From the NCBI RefSeq assembly GCF_003284725.1, contig NZ_PGTO01000001.1, positions 124,001-188,000 on the forward strand: a DNA stretch of 64,000 bases, in the 5' to 3' direction. How positions within the stretch are numbered: the stretch's first letter is position 1; each line of letters begins with the position of its first letter. The notes under the pieces were generated by a model. The model was not told where the DNA came from, searched no databases, and saw only the letters and a list, made by a program, of their open reading frames with translations. Origin of the DNA: Paramagnetospirillum kuznetsovii. Lineage in GTDB: Bacteria > Pseudomonadota > Alphaproteobacteria > Rhodospirillales > Magnetospirillaceae. Shown here piece by piece: positions 38,410 through 48,600 of this stretch. The translations under genes were made by a program, and so were the position numbers.

Positions 38410-38470
38410 TGGTCTGTCTTCCTCTATAAAAAATTTTCCGACGGCAATTCCCTGGCGGGTTTCACCGAAT

Positions 38471-38585
38471 GTCCCTCAATCGCCGGGCGGGTGGCTCCGC
38501 CACCCTTGGCTCCCGCGCCATGTGGCGCTGCCTAAGCCTTGCCCGCAACTCCTCGCCAAGGGCTTTACGCCCATGGCTCGTCGGG
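38471..38585 (-). repeat. TGAGGGAC-terminated structured repeat, copy 4
   Basis: Minus-strand reading: gcgaggagttgcgggcaagg..., hairpin gcgcc-acat-ggcgc, GGAGCCAAG, hairpin GGGTGGCGGAGCCACCC, end GCCCGGCGATTGAGGGAC. It lies between ffh and rpsP in their direction of transcription. Confidence 0.9.
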
Positions 38586-39950
38586 CTAGCGCCCGAACCT
38601 CATGGTGGGCGGCAAAAGTCCGCCGATGCCGTGACGCATCAGCCCCTTCTGACCCAATTTGCCGACCTTCTTCATCATGTCGGCCATCTGCTGGTACTGC
38701 TTGAGCAGCTTGTTGACGTCCTGCACGCTCATGCCCGACCCGGCGGCGATGCGCTTCTTGCGCGACGCCTTGATCAGGTCGGGATTCTTGCGTTCGGCCG
38801 GAGTCATGGAGGAGATGATGGCTTCCTGGCGGGCCACCATCTTGTTGTCGATATTGGCGTCCTTCAACTGGTTCGCCATCTTGCCCATGCCGGGCAGCAT
38901 GCCGAGGATGCCCTTGAGATCGCCCATCTTCTTCACCTGGGCGAACTGCTTGCGCATGTCTTCCAGGTCGAACTTGCCCTTCTCCATGCGCTTGGCAAGA
39001 CGCTCGGCCTCTTCCTGGTCGAGGGTCTCCATGGCCTTCTCGACCAGGCCGACGATGTCGCCCATGCCGAGAATGCGCCCCGCGATGCGGTCGGGGTGAA
39101 AGACTTCCAGGGCGTCCAGCTTCTCGCCAGCGCCGAGGAATTTGATGGGACGCCCGGTGACGGCGCGCATGGACAGCGCGGCGCCGCCCCTGGCATCGCC
39201 GTCGATGCGGGTCAGCACGATGCCGGTGACGCCGACCTTTTCGTTGAATTCGCGCGCCAGGGTGACGGCGTCCTGGCCGGTCATGGCGTCGGTGACCAGC
39301 AGGGTCTCGGTGGGCTTGGCGGCGTCGCGCACATTGGCGACCTCGGCCATCAGCTCCTGGTCGATATGCAGGCGACCGGCGGTGTCCAGGATGACGACGT
39401 CGTAGCCTTCCTTGCGGCCCATATCGAGGGCGCGCTTGGCGATGGCGACCGGCATCTCGCCCATGACGATGGGAAGCGAGCCGACCTCGGCCTGGCCCGC
39501 GAGAATCTGCAACTGCTGCTGGGCGGCGGGACGATAGACGTCGAGCGAGGCCAGCAGAACCTTCTTCTTCTCGCGCTTCAGCTTGAAGGCGATCTTGGCC
39601 GAGGTGGTGGTCTTGCCCGAGCCTTGCAGGCCGACCATCAGGATCACCACCGGCGGCACCGCCGACAGATTCAGCTCGGTGCCCTTGGTGCCCAAGGTGG
39701 CGATCAGTTCGTCATGGACGATCTTGATCACCATCTGGCCCGGGGTGACCGACTTGATCACCTCCTGGCCGACGGCGCGGGCCTTGACCCGGCCGATGAA
39801 GTCCTTGACCACCGGGAGAGCCACATCGGCTTCCAGCAGGGCGACGCGCACTTCGCGCAGGGCCTCGGTGACGTCGGCCTCGGTCAGCGCGCCGCGCCCC
39901 GTCAGCTTCTCGAACACCTGCCCCAGTTTTGAGCTTAAGCTCTCGAACAT
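38586..39950 (-). CDS. ffh: Signal recognition particle protein Ffh
   Basis: 454-residue SRP54 GTPase that targets nascent membrane proteins to FtsY. N domain (MFESLSSKLGQVFEKLTGRGALTE), G domain with GLQGSGKTTTSAKIA near 105-119, DTAGR and TRIDGDARGGAALS. The Met-rich M domain has GMLPGMGKMANQL and the RNA-binding SGMSVQDVNKLLKQYQQMADMMKKV near 400-430. No gene follows closely upstream; a gtctccaga-flanked ggtgggg/cccacc hairpin lies at about 40048-40067. Confidence 0.97.
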   Translation of the reverse strand: MFESLSSKLGQVFEKLTGRGALTEADVTEALREVRVALLEADVALPVVKDFIGRVKARAVGQEVIKSVTPGQMVIKIVHDELIATLGTKGTELNLSAVPPVVILMVGLQGSGKTTTSAKIAFKLKREKKKVLLASLDVYRPAAQQQLQILAGQAEVGSLPIVMGEMPVAIAKRALDMGRKEGYDVVILDTAGRLHIDQELMAEVANVRDAAKPTETLLVTDAMTGQDAVTLAREFNEKVGVTGIVLTRIDGDARGGAALSMRAVTGRPIKFLGAGEKLDALEVFHPDRIAGRILGMGDIVGLVEKAMETLDQEEAERLAKRMEKGKFDLEDMRKQFAQVKKMGDLKGILGMLPGMGKMANQLKDANIDNKMVARQEAIISSMTPAERKNPDLIKASRKKRIAAGSGMSVQDVNKLLKQYQQMADMMKKVGKLGQKGLMRHGIGGLLPPTMRFGR

Positions 39951-40097
39951 GCGAACCCGACACCCATAAGCAATTACACGCCGGTGCGCGTAAATTCGCG
40001 GACCGACGGGCCTCCGTGGAGGCGATGGTCTCCAGACATCTGAAGAGGGTGGGGTTGTAGTCCCACCCGGTCTCCAGAGTCAAGCGTCAAGACGAAT

Positions 40098-40517
40098 TCA
40101 GGCCGCCCTGTCGATCAGATCGTACAGACTGTCCTCTTCCCGCCGCACCCGTGTCTTGAGCGAGACCAGCATTTGCCGCGTCGCGGCGACGAAGGCCGTG
40201 GGATCGCGGCCGATGGCGATGGGGCCTGCCCAATCCCGCTTATAGGCGTCGAAGGTCTTGGACAAATCGCCCATCTCGGTCTGGAAACTCAGCGCCACAT
40301 GGCGCAGTTTGGGGTCGTCGGCGACGGCGCATTTCGGATAAAGCGCACTGTCCTCCATGGCCAGATGCAGCGAGAACTTGCCGAACAGATCGCGGACCAC
40401 CGTCGCCACCAGGGCCGGGTCGGCGGTGATGCGGGCCACGTCGAGCATGGGCTCGAGCCGACCGACAATGGCGCGCAGCTCGTCATGATGCTTGCGGTAA
40501 TGGTCTGTCTTTTTCAT
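40098..40517 (-). CDS. Hemerythrin-like (HHE) domain protein
   Basis: 139 residues. HHE cation-binding motifs are seen in KKTDHYRKHHDELRAIVGRL and DLFGKFSLHLAMEDSALYPKCA, followed by late acidic residues (RREEDSLYDLI). Such single-domain proteins bind a di-iron centre, and in magnetotactic and other motile alphaproteobacteria may carry or sense oxygen or nitric oxide. Start ATG 40517 follows AAGGA; the frame is open 25 codons earlier without similarity. It is next to an unusual chemoreceptor but has no proven link. Confidence 0.82.
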   Translation of the reverse strand: MKKTDHYRKHHDELRAIVGRLEPMLDVARITADPALVATVVRDLFGKFSLHLAMEDSALYPKCAVADDPKLRHVALSFQTEMGDLSKTFDAYKRDWAGPIAIGRDPTAFVAATRQMLVSLKTRVRREEDSLYDLIDRAA

Positions 40518-40616
40518 GGCGGAAATCCTTGGTTCTGATGTCGTATGGCGACAATAACCAAGCAAAATGATCAGGTAATTGACGGCGATCAAGCCCCGCC
40601 GATGGGCGCTACGGCA

Positions 40617-43577
40617 TCACAGTTTGATGGCGTAGCGCAGCGCGCCCCAGTGGCGTTCGCCGATCATGATGGGGCAGTCGATTTCCTTGAGCAGCACGAA
40701 AGCACCGCCGCCCATGTTGCGGGCATAGGTCTGGGCCAGATAGGGCTGGAGATTGCGCGACGCCAGGATACCGGTGCGGTCGTCGAAGATCCTGCGGTTG
40801 CGGCTGTTGGCCATGTTCCACACCGGATCGCCCGGCCGCTGCGGATGCGCGCACTTTTTGTTATGGGTGGCGATATAGCCGTTGCGGTCCGAGGCACAGC
40901 ACAGCACCACGGCGGGGTCGCGGGCCAGTTCGGCTTCCAGGATATCGGGCAGGATCTGGTCGGTCAGCAAGGTGTGCTTGGACATCACCTGCAAGGGATC
41001 GGATTCGGGTATGGGGGTATAGTCGCTGTCGAACATGTCGGCCAGGGAGATACGGCCGGCATTGATGGCCTGTTCCATGGCGTTCGCGATCTTGGCGGCG
41101 GCTTGCTGGGCGGCGGCGATATAGGGCAGGTCGCGCGCCTTGCCGGATTCGATGGTGTCGGCCAGGGCCTGCTTCTGCTCCTTGCTAGTCTTGACGAACT
41201 GGCATTGGATTCCCAGCGGACTGCCCAAGATGGCCTTGGATGGCAAGGGTTCCATGCCGGGAAAGGTGATGGTGCCCAAGGCGCCTTCCATCTTGGGCGC
41301 GTTTCCCACCACCAGCAGGGCGCCCATGACGGAAAGGTCGCCGGTATGGCCGCTGAAGGCTTCGCCGTTGAACGTCGCGGTGAATTCCACCGAGACCGGG
41401 ATGCGTTCCACCGTCCGGCGATTGCCGCCGTAGGAGGTGCGCAGAATGACGTTGAGGCGGCGTTGCAGGGCGCCGATATCGTGGTTGACCAGGGTGGACA
41501 GTTCGCTGACCTTGCGGGCGGTGACGCCGGTCTGCTCGGCGCCGCTCAGCACGGCCGCGGCATTCACCGCCACGTCGCGGGTATGGTCGGCGGCCTGGAC
41601 GGCGCTGGCCATGATCTCGGCGGTGGCGGCCCGCTGCTGGTCGGCGGATTCGGCGATCTGGCCCGCGATGGCGTCGATGTCGCGGATGGTTTCCGCCACC
41701 GCCTCGACGGTGGAGACCGCCTCCCTCGTGGTGCGTTCGATCTCTTGAGCTTGGGCATTGACGCGGCCGATGGCGTCCTCGGTCTGACCGGCCAGTCCCT
41801 TGACCTCGCTCGCGACCACGGCGAAGCCCTTGCCGGATTCACCGGCACGGGCGGCCTCGATGGTGGCGTTGAGCGCCAGCATGCGGGTCTGGCCGGCGAT
41901 GGCCTGGATCAGGGCCACCACGTCGCCGATGCGAGCGGTTGCCTCGGTCAGGGTGCCGACGCTGGCGCTGGCGGCGTCCACCTTGCGCCGCGCCGCCTCG
42001 CTGTAGTCCGAGCTGCTTTGAATGCGCGCCGTGATCTCGCGCGACGAGGCCTCCAGTTCCTCGGTGGCGCCGGCCACGGTCTGGACATTGCCGCTGGTGA
42101 TCTCGATGGCGCCGGTCATGGCCTGCGCCATCTTGCGCGATTCCTCGGCGGTCTGGAGCAGCTTGCTGGCCCCTTCCTTGAGCCGGTCCGCCTGGGTGGA
42201 GATCTCGGCGACGGTGGTTTCCACCTCGCCCTCCAGCAAGACGGTCAGGTTCAGCATTTCCGTCTTCAGATGGGCCTCGGCCTTGCGGGAGTTTTCCTGG
42301 CGCTCCAGCGCGGCATAGCCCAACTTGGCCTTCATGGCGCGCAATTGGGCATTGGATCGCTGGAACTCGATCACCGGCTCCAGGGGAATTTCGTAAGTGA
42401 AATCGCCGCCCGCGATGGCGTTGAAATGCAGTTCTTGACGGGCGATGGGCTGTCGGAGATAGCGGATCAGAAAGGCCGCGAGGGCCACCGACAGGGCAAT
42501 GGCCGCCAGCAAGATCGCCAATCCAAGGCCGGAATGGTGGGTGTAGTCCTTCTTGGCCTCTTCATATTTTTCGCTCGCCACCCGCAATTGCAGGATCAGC
42601 AAGTCCTTTTCCACCTCGTGGACCTGATCGAACAGCATGTGCAAGGTGTTGGCGCTGTGGCGCCGCAATCCTTCCAGATCCTTGGCTTCGGCGAGGGCGA
42701 TGGCCACGTCCAGGCCGTTGACCACGTAGTTCTTTCGCTTGATCTCGAAATCCTCGGCCAGTTCCTTTTCGTCGTCGGCCAACGGGTTGCGGCGATAGGC
42801 GGACCAGACGGTGGCGATGTGGTCTCGGTTGGCGTGGATGCGGAGCGCGCGCTTTTGGACTCCCGCCGCGTTGCCGATGGCGACCTCGGTTTGCAGCAGC
42901 TCGGCATTGAGAAGATTCTCCCGCATGCGGTCGAGGATGTCGGCCAATTGCCCGGCCGGGACCGTGCGATCCTCGTAGACGGTCCGCAGCGCCTCGTTGG
43001 AATCGCCCATGCCGTCCAGCACGATCCATGTGGCGGCGCCCATCAAACCCATCAGAACGCATACGATGGCCATCAGGCGGCCTGCGATGCTGCTGGACCA
43101 GCGTGCCAAGCGGGCGGCCAGGGTGGTGCCGAGCACCAGGCCTTCCTCCACCTTGATGTTGCGGGCGGTGCCGTTGCGGATCTTTTCGTAGAGGCTTTCC
43201 GCCGCAGCCACCTGGGCACGGGTGGGGGCGGAGCGGATGGAGATGAAGCCGGTGATCTCGCCGTCGGTGATCTCCGGGGTGGCGTTGGCGCGCACCCAGT
43301 AATAATCACCGTTCTTGGCGCGGTTCTTGACGATGCCTTCCCACGGCTTGCCCGCCTTGATGGTTCGCCACAGATCGGCGAAGGCGGCGGCGGGCATGTG
43401 CGGGTGGCGGACCAGATTATGGGGCGCGCCGATCAGCTCTTCCTCGGTAAAGCCGCTGATATCGACGAAGGCTTGGTTCACGAAGGTGATGCATCCGGCC
43501 AAATCCGTCTTGGAGACCAGGATGGTGCCTTCCGGGAGTTCGATCTCCTGGTCGGTGTTTGGTTCATTGACCCGCAT
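40617..43577 (-). CDS. Chemoreceptor with N-terminal PAS, 4-helix sensor, PilZ and a C-terminal sensory domain
   Basis: 986 residues, nearly twice a usual chemoreceptor. In order: Aer-like PAS (about 15-115); TM1 (about 168-188); periplasmic helical sensor (about 190-348); TM2 (about 349-373); signalling domain with intact tip [30 protein letters not shown] near 570; PilZ domain (about 717-815) with the c-di-GMP motif RRTVER (from 719) and DLSVMG; then a conserved C-terminal domain (about 855-986) with CCASDRNGYIATHNKKCAHPQ and NRRIFDDRTGILASRN. The PilZ motif suggests direct c-di-GMP control of taxis. The C-terminal domain is found at the end of some other alphaproteobacterial receptors and looks Cache-like, but I cannot name its ligand. 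Confidence 0.9.
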   Translation of the reverse strand: MRVNEPNTDQEIELPEGTILVSKTDLAGCITFVNQAFVDISGFTEEELIGAPHNLVRHPHMPAAAFADLWRTIKAGKPWEGIVKNRAKNGDYYWVRANATPEITDGEITGFISIRSAPTRAQVAAAESLYEKIRNGTARNIKVEEGLVLGTTLAARLARWSSSIAGRLMAIVCVLMGLMGAATWIVLDGMGDSNEALRTVYEDRTVPAGQLADILDRMRENLLNAELLQTEVAIGNAAGVQKRALRIHANRDHIATVWSAYRRNPLADDEKELAEDFEIKRKNYVVNGLDVAIALAEAKDLEGLRRHSANTLHMLFDQVHEVEKDLLILQLRVASEKYEEAKKDYTHHSGLGLAILLAAIALSVALAAFLIRYLRQPIARQELHFNAIAGGDFTYEIPLEPVIEFQRSNAQLRAMKAKLGYAALERQENSRKAEAHLKTEMLNLTVLLEGEVETTVAEISTQADRLKEGASKLLQTAEESRKMAQAMTGAIEITSGNVQTVAGATEELEASSREITARIQSSSDYSEAARRKVDAASASVGTLTEATARIGDVVALIQAIAGQTRMLALNATIEAARAGESGKGFAVVASEVKGLAGQTEDAIGRVNAQAQEIERTTREAVSTVEAVAETIRDIDAIAGQIAESADQQRAATAEIMASAVQAADHTRDVAVNAAAVLSGAEQTGVTARKVSELSTLVNHDIGALQRRLNVILRTSYGGNRRTVERIPVSVEFTATFNGEAFSGHTGDLSVMGALLVVGNAPKMEGALGTITFPGMEPLPSKAILGSPLGIQCQFVKTSKEQKQALADTIESGKARDLPYIAAAQQAAAKIANAMEQAINAGRISLADMFDSDYTPIPESDPLQVMSKHTLLTDQILPDILEAELARDPAVVLCCASDRNGYIATHNKKCAHPQRPGDPVWNMANSRNRRIFDDRTGILASRNLQPYLAQTYARNMGGGAFVLLKEIDCPIMIGERHWGALRYAIKL

Positions 43578-43793
43578 GGGACCCTCGCTCCATTTGAACC
43601 GCCTTCTAATACATTAGCCGTATGCAAGATGCCAGGGTTTGCCGTGAAAAAAGGCAATTGCCCGCTTTATGAGCCGCACGGCAGTGGCTGAAGTCCGGCA
43701 CCGCGCCGGGTGCCGAACAGGTACACCTCTTGCATCAATGTCCGCACCTGGGAAGGCAACCGACCGCGAAGGCGGCAAATTAGGAACACCGAG

Positions 43794-44213
43794 ATGGCGG
43801 TAATCGTCTTCTACGAAAAGCCGGGCTGCGCCAACAACACCCGGCAGAAGCAGGCTTTGCTTCGATCGGGGCATGACGTGGTGGCCCTGGACATCCGCGT
43901 ACAGGCCTGGACTCCCGAGACCTTGCGGCCATTCTTCGCCGGTCGGCCGGTGGCCGAATGGTTCAATCGGGCGGCGCCCAGGGTCAAGTCGGGCGCCGTG
44001 GTGCCCGAGCTGATCCAGGCCGATGAGGCCCTGGCCGCCATGTGCATGGACCCGTTGCTGATCCGCCGCCCGCTGATGGAATCCGACGGATCCCGCATGG
44101 CGGGTTTCGACGAAGCCGCCGTCGATGCCTGGCTGGGACTGGTGCCGGAAGGCGCGCCGCTGACGGAGGTCTGCCCTCGCAGCGACGGCGCCTGCCCGCC
44201 GCCGAAGATTTAG
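43794..44213 (+). CDS. ArsC-like thioredoxin-fold protein (nitrogenase-associated type)
   Basis: 139 residues starting MAVIVFYEKPGCANNTRQKQALLRSGHDVVALDIR. It has the ArsC/Spx fold with a single N-terminal Cys (PGCANN instead of CxxC) and IRRPLMESDGSRMAGFDE near the end, the pattern of the nitrogenase-associated protein family TIGR01616 (NifO-like). No nif gene is nearby in the window. The frame is open 28 codons upstream, but ATG 43794 begins the fold. The Cys-containing tail VCPRSDGACPPP is unusual. Confidence 0.8.
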   Translation: MAVIVFYEKPGCANNTRQKQALLRSGHDVVALDIRVQAWTPETLRPFFAGRPVAEWFNRAAPRVKSGAVVPELIQADEALAAMCMDPLLIRRPLMESDGSRMAGFDEAAVDAWLGLVPEGAPLTEVCPRSDGACPPPKI

Positions 44214-44343
44214 CAAACTGGTGACGACGAGGGCGCCTTTGGCGGCGTTCCCGTCTTTTCGCCGTGCCTGGTTTCCACTATGGTAGCGCCGCCACCGAGA
44301 TTAGCTGCGGTCGGCCTGGGTGTTCACAATTTTTGGGGACGGT

Positions 44344-45579
44344 ATGGCGGGGCAGGATTCCAGGCGACAGGCAACCGGCCTTGTCCGAGGTCTGGCGTCG
44401 GCGGTGTTTGGACTTCTCGCCGCCCTTTTGCCGAGCGCCTGCGGTTCGCTGTCGACCACCGAGCTTGATTCCGGCCAGATCGCCGCCCTGGGCCAAGCGC
44501 CCGCCGCCCCCGTTCAGATCGAGATCGATACCCTGGCTCGGCCCATGGTCGAGAGCGGCTATACACCGGGGTTGGTGGTCGGCGTCCTGCTGCCCGACGG
44601 AACCACCCGCTTCGCCGGTTATGGCGTCACCGACCAAGACAGCGGCCGCCGGCCCGATGCCGACACCCTGTTCGCCATCGGCTCGCTGTCCAAGGGGTTC
44701 CTGGCGGCTTTGACCGCGCAGTTGGTGGAACAAGGCGTCCTGTCCTGGGACGAAACCCTGCCCGCCCTGTTGCCGCCCGGCACCCCACTCAGCGAGGATG
44801 CGCGGCGGATCACCCTGCGCCAGTTGGCCACCCACACCTCGGGCCTGCCGCGCCAGCCCATCACGCTGCGGATGCTGCGCTATTTCGTCGAGTATCTGTT
44901 CGACGGCGAGAATTTCTATCGCCATTTCAACGCCGCCACCGTGTTCGACTATCTGGCCGAAGTGGAGATCGACGAGCCGGGACAGCCGCAATATTCCAAT
45001 ATCGGATATGCGCTGCTTGGCCATGCCGTCGAGCGCCGCACCGGGCGCTCGCTGGAAGACCTGTTGGAGGACCGGCTGGCCCGGCCCCTGGGATTGGCCT
45101 GCACCGGCTATCTGCCCGAGGCGCTGCCCTGTCATGCCCAGCGCGCCTTCGGCCATGCGGGCGACCAGCCCAAATTCATCGCCCGCGGCAAGCCCGCCCC
45201 CGATTGGCGCTTCACCCCCCTGATGCGCGGGTCCGCCGCCCTGTCGTCCACCGCCCGCGACCTGCTGCGTTTTGCCGCAGCCCATCTGAACGAGCGCGAC
45301 AGCGCCCTTGCGGCCAATCTTCGGGTCCAGGTGCCGCGCGACAAGGAAGCCGCCGCCACCGCCTGGGTGGTGGACCGGTTGGATGGGCACGCCATCACCT
45401 ATCAGATCGGCATCGTCGCTGGCTATACCAGCTATATGGGCCTGGACCTGGAGCGAAAGACGGCGGTGGTGGTGCTGCAGAACGCCTTCAACTGGGACAA
45501 CAGCCTGGGCCACAAGCTGTTGCTGCGGTTGGCGGTACGGCCGGACTCTCAGCCGATCAATCTGAGCCTGAGCCAATAG
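44344..45579 (+). CDS. Serine hydrolase / beta-lactamase family lipoprotein
   Basis: 411 residues. Signal sequence with lipobox (LAALLPSAC, Cys near 33), then a class C beta-lactamase-like serine hydrolase domain: SxxK as SLSK in LFAIGSLSKGFLAALT (nucleophile Ser), and YSN in QYSNIGYALLG. The third, HxG/KTG-type element near VAGYTSYMGLDLERKTAVVVLQN reads QIGIVAG, with Gln where His or Lys is expected. Probably anchored in the envelope; it could be an esterase or D-aminopeptidase-like enzyme rather than a resistance gene. ATG 44344 follows GGGGAC; an upstream ATG 44320 is less likely. Confidence 0.82.
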   Translation: MAGQDSRRQATGLVRGLASAVFGLLAALLPSACGSLSTTELDSGQIAALGQAPAAPVQIEIDTLARPMVESGYTPGLVVGVLLPDGTTRFAGYGVTDQDSGRRPDADTLFAIGSLSKGFLAALTAQLVEQGVLSWDETLPALLPPGTPLSEDARRITLRQLATHTSGLPRQPITLRMLRYFVEYLFDGENFYRHFNAATVFDYLAEVEIDEPGQPQYSNIGYALLGHAVERRTGRSLEDLLEDRLARPLGLACTGYLPEALPCHAQRAFGHAGDQPKFIARGKPAPDWRFTPLMRGSAALSSTARDLLRFAAAHLNERDSALAANLRVQVPRDKEAAATAWVVDRLDGHAITYQIGIVAGYTSYMGLDLERKTAVVVLQNAFNWDNSLGHKLLLRLAVRPDSQPINLSLSQ

Positions 45580-45635
45580 CCCGCCAGTACGGCGGCGAAG
45601 GCCAGAACCGCCAGGGTGAAGGCTCTGGGGGTCAT
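45549..45635 (-). CDS. 28-residue single-helix membrane micropeptide after cobN
   Basis: Starts MTPRAFTLAVLAFAAVLAGY at ATG 45635, which overlaps the cobN stop (ATGA), with GGAGG twelve bases upstream in the last cobN codons. The rest is a WLRLRLIG tail and a TGA stop at 45549-45551. One hydrophobic helix of about 17 residues is flanked by a Met-Thr-Pro-Arg start and a basic tail. It overlaps the 3' end of the convergent hydrolase gene by 31 bp. Similar tiny membrane peptides occur near cobalt-uptake genes, but I cannot assign a family. Position, ribosome site and coupling support it being translated. Confidence 0.6.
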   Translation of the reverse strand: MTPRAFTLAVLAFAAVLAGYWLRLRLIG

Positions 45636-48600
45636 GGCGTGCCTCCCTCATCCAGCAATTGAAAGAACAGGTTGCGGCGCGGATGCCACAACCCGCGATC
45701 CAGCGCTTCCCGAAGGCGGGCGCGGATATCGGCCAGGGCGGCGGGATTGTTGTCTTCCAGGAAGGCCCGCACCGCGTCGTCTTCCAGATAGGCCTGGGCC
45801 ACCAGATCGAAGTGATGGTCCTTGACCGCGTTGGTGGTGGCCGCGAAGGCGAACAGGTAATCCACGCCGGCCGCCATCTCGAAGCCGCCCTTATAGCCGT
45901 GGCGCATCACTCCCTTGATCCATTTGGGATTGACCACCCGGGCGCGCACGACGCGGGCGATCTCCTCGTCCAGGGTACGGATGCGCGGCGTCTCGGGCCG
46001 CGAATGGTCCGAGTGATAGACCATCGGCGCCCGGCCCGATTCCTGCTCCACCGCCGCGCTCAGGCCGCCTTCGAACTGGTAGTAGTCGTCGGAATCCAGC
46101 AGGTCGTGCTCGCGGTTGTCCTGGTTGTGGACCACCGCCTCCACCTTGGACAGACGCTGGCGGAACAGCCCGTGACCGGCCTCACCCTCGGACCCGGCGC
46201 CATAGGCCCAGCCGCCCCAGGCCACATAGGATTCGGCCAGATCGCCGCGCGTGTTCCAGCCCTTCTCGTCGATCAGGGCCTGCAATCCGGCGCCATAGGC
46301 GCCAGGCTTGGAGCCGAACACCCGGAACCCTGCCTGGCGGGCGGCATCCATCTCGCTCAAGCCCTCGGCCATCAGGCGGGCGCGCTCGGACGCCACCCGC
46401 TCGGCCAGGGGATTGATGTCGGCGGGCTCGTCCAGGGCGGCGACGGCGCGGGACGCCGAATCGAACAGGTCGATCAGACCGGGAAAGGCGTCGCGGAAAA
46501 AACCCGACACCCGGAGCGTCACATCCACCCGCGGCCGATCCAGCAGCCCGGCGGGAATGATCTCGAAGCCGGTGACCCGGCCCGAGCCTACTTCCCATTG
46601 CGGCTTGACCCCCATCAGGGCGAGGCCCTGGGCGATATCGTCGCCGCCGGTGCGCATGTTGGAGGTGCCCCAGGCGGTGAGCACCAGGGATTTGGGCCAG
46701 GCGCCATGATCCTGCAGATGACGTTCCACCAGCAATTGCGCCGACTTCCAGCCCAGGCTCCAGGCGGCGGACGTGGGCACGGCGCGGGTATCCACCGAAT
46801 AGAAATTGCGGCCGGTGGGCAGCACGTCGGGCCGCCCCCGCGTCGGCGCCCCCGAGGGACCGGGGGGGACAAAGCGCCCAGCCAGCCCGGTCAGCAGACC
46901 GGCCAGTTCGGCGGCGCCGCAGGCCTCCACCGCCGGGCCCATGGTCCCGGCGATCCAGTGCAGCACCGCCTGGGTCCGGCTCCAGCCCGGCTCCGCCACC
47001 CGTTCGCCTGCCACCAGGGATTTGGCCAGGGCTTCCAGCCGTTCCACCGTGTCGCCCAGGCTGCGCCACGGCGCGTCCCCGGCCAGGGCGGCGGGGCGAG
47101 GGCCGGTCCAGTCCTCGGCCAACACGCAATCCAGCGGATCGAAATCCAGCCCCAGATCACCGGCCAGGGCGCGCAGGATGGACTCGTCGGCGGGCTGTCC
47201 CCCCCGGCGGACACGGGCCAGCGCCACCAGCAGGTCGGTCCGTTGCTCGCCCTGGGGCGAGACACCGAAAATGTGCAGGCCGTCGCGGATCTGAAGCTCC
47301 TTCAGCTCGCATAGATGGTTGTCCAGCTTCTTCAGCGCGTCGTCGGGGGCGTCGTCGGGACGGATGCCGAGATCCACGTCGAGACCCGCCACGGCGGTGA
47401 GACTAAGGATTTCCCGCCGCAGCACCGCCAGACGCCGTGGATCGACGCCCGCCGCCTCGTAATATTCGTCCACCAGCCGTTCCAGCTCGCGCAGCGGGCC
47501 GTAGCTTTCGGCGCGGGTCAAGGGCGGCGTCAGATGGTCGATGATCACCGCGCCCGAGCGCCGCTTGGCCTGGGTGCCCTCGCCGGGATCGTTGACGATG
47601 AAGGGATAGAGATGGGGCAGCGGACCCAGTGCCGCTTCCGGGAAACACTCGGCCGACAGCGCCAGGGCCTTGCCCGGCAGCCATTCCAGATTGCCGTGCT
47701 TGCCCATATGGACCACCGCGTCGGCGCCAAAGCCCTCGGCGAGCCAGGCATGGAAGGCCAGATAATTGTGGGGCGGCGGCAGGTCGGGATCGTGATAGCT
47801 GGCGGAAGGGTCGATATTATAGCCCCGCGCTGGCTGCACCGCGATTGTTACGTTGCCGAAACGCGTCGCGGGAAGCACGAAATCGCCGCAATGCAGACGT
47901 CCCTTGACGAAGAAGGGATCACCCTCCGGCGGCCCCCAGCGCCCGGTCACCCGGTCGCGCAAGGATTCGGGCAGGGCATTGAAATAACTGTAGTAATCGG
48001 GCAGTGACAGGGTCTCGCGCACTTCGCGCGCCGCCAAGGCCCGCCAGTCGTTGGTGGCGCCTTGCCGCATATGTTCGATCAGGGAATTGCCGGTCTCGGG
48101 AATCTCCCCCACCCGGTAGCCCGCCGCCGCCAAAGCGCGCAGGACTTCCACCGTGGCCGCCGGGGTGTCGAGGCCGACGCCGTTGCCGAGGCGGCCGTCG
48201 CGATTGGGATAATTGGCGAGAATCAAGGCCACACGACGTTCCGAGGCCGCCTTGCGCCGCAGTTTCGCCCAATTGGCCGCCAGCCGGGCGACGAAGTCGA
48301 CGCGATCCGTCACCGGGGCATGCACGGCGAGGTCGCATTGGGTGGCCACGTCACGCCGCGCCGATTTGAACGAGACGGCCCGGCTGAGAATGCGGCCGTC
48401 CACCTCGGGCAGCGCCACGTTCATGGCGATGTCGCGCGGCCCCAGGCCCTGGTTGCCGTCGCGCCACGCCGCCTCGGTCCCCGCCGCCAAGACCACCTGC
48501 AGGACCGGACAATCGGCGGGGCCGAAGGGTCCGGCCTCGGCCTTGCCCGGCGAGGAGACCGCGAAACCGGTGGCGTTGAGGATCACGTCGGCGGGCCTCT

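Noticed and set aside
38009-38585. Plus-strand small genes opposite rpsP and its leader
   Set aside because: They overlap rpsP or the dispersed repeat in antisense and show no ribosome site or family similarity.
40545-43691. Open frame of about 1050 codons on the plus strand
   Set aside because: It is the exact antisense of the PAS/PilZ chemoreceptor; its translation is Gly/His/Asp-rich with no domain, as expected from GC-rich codon bias.
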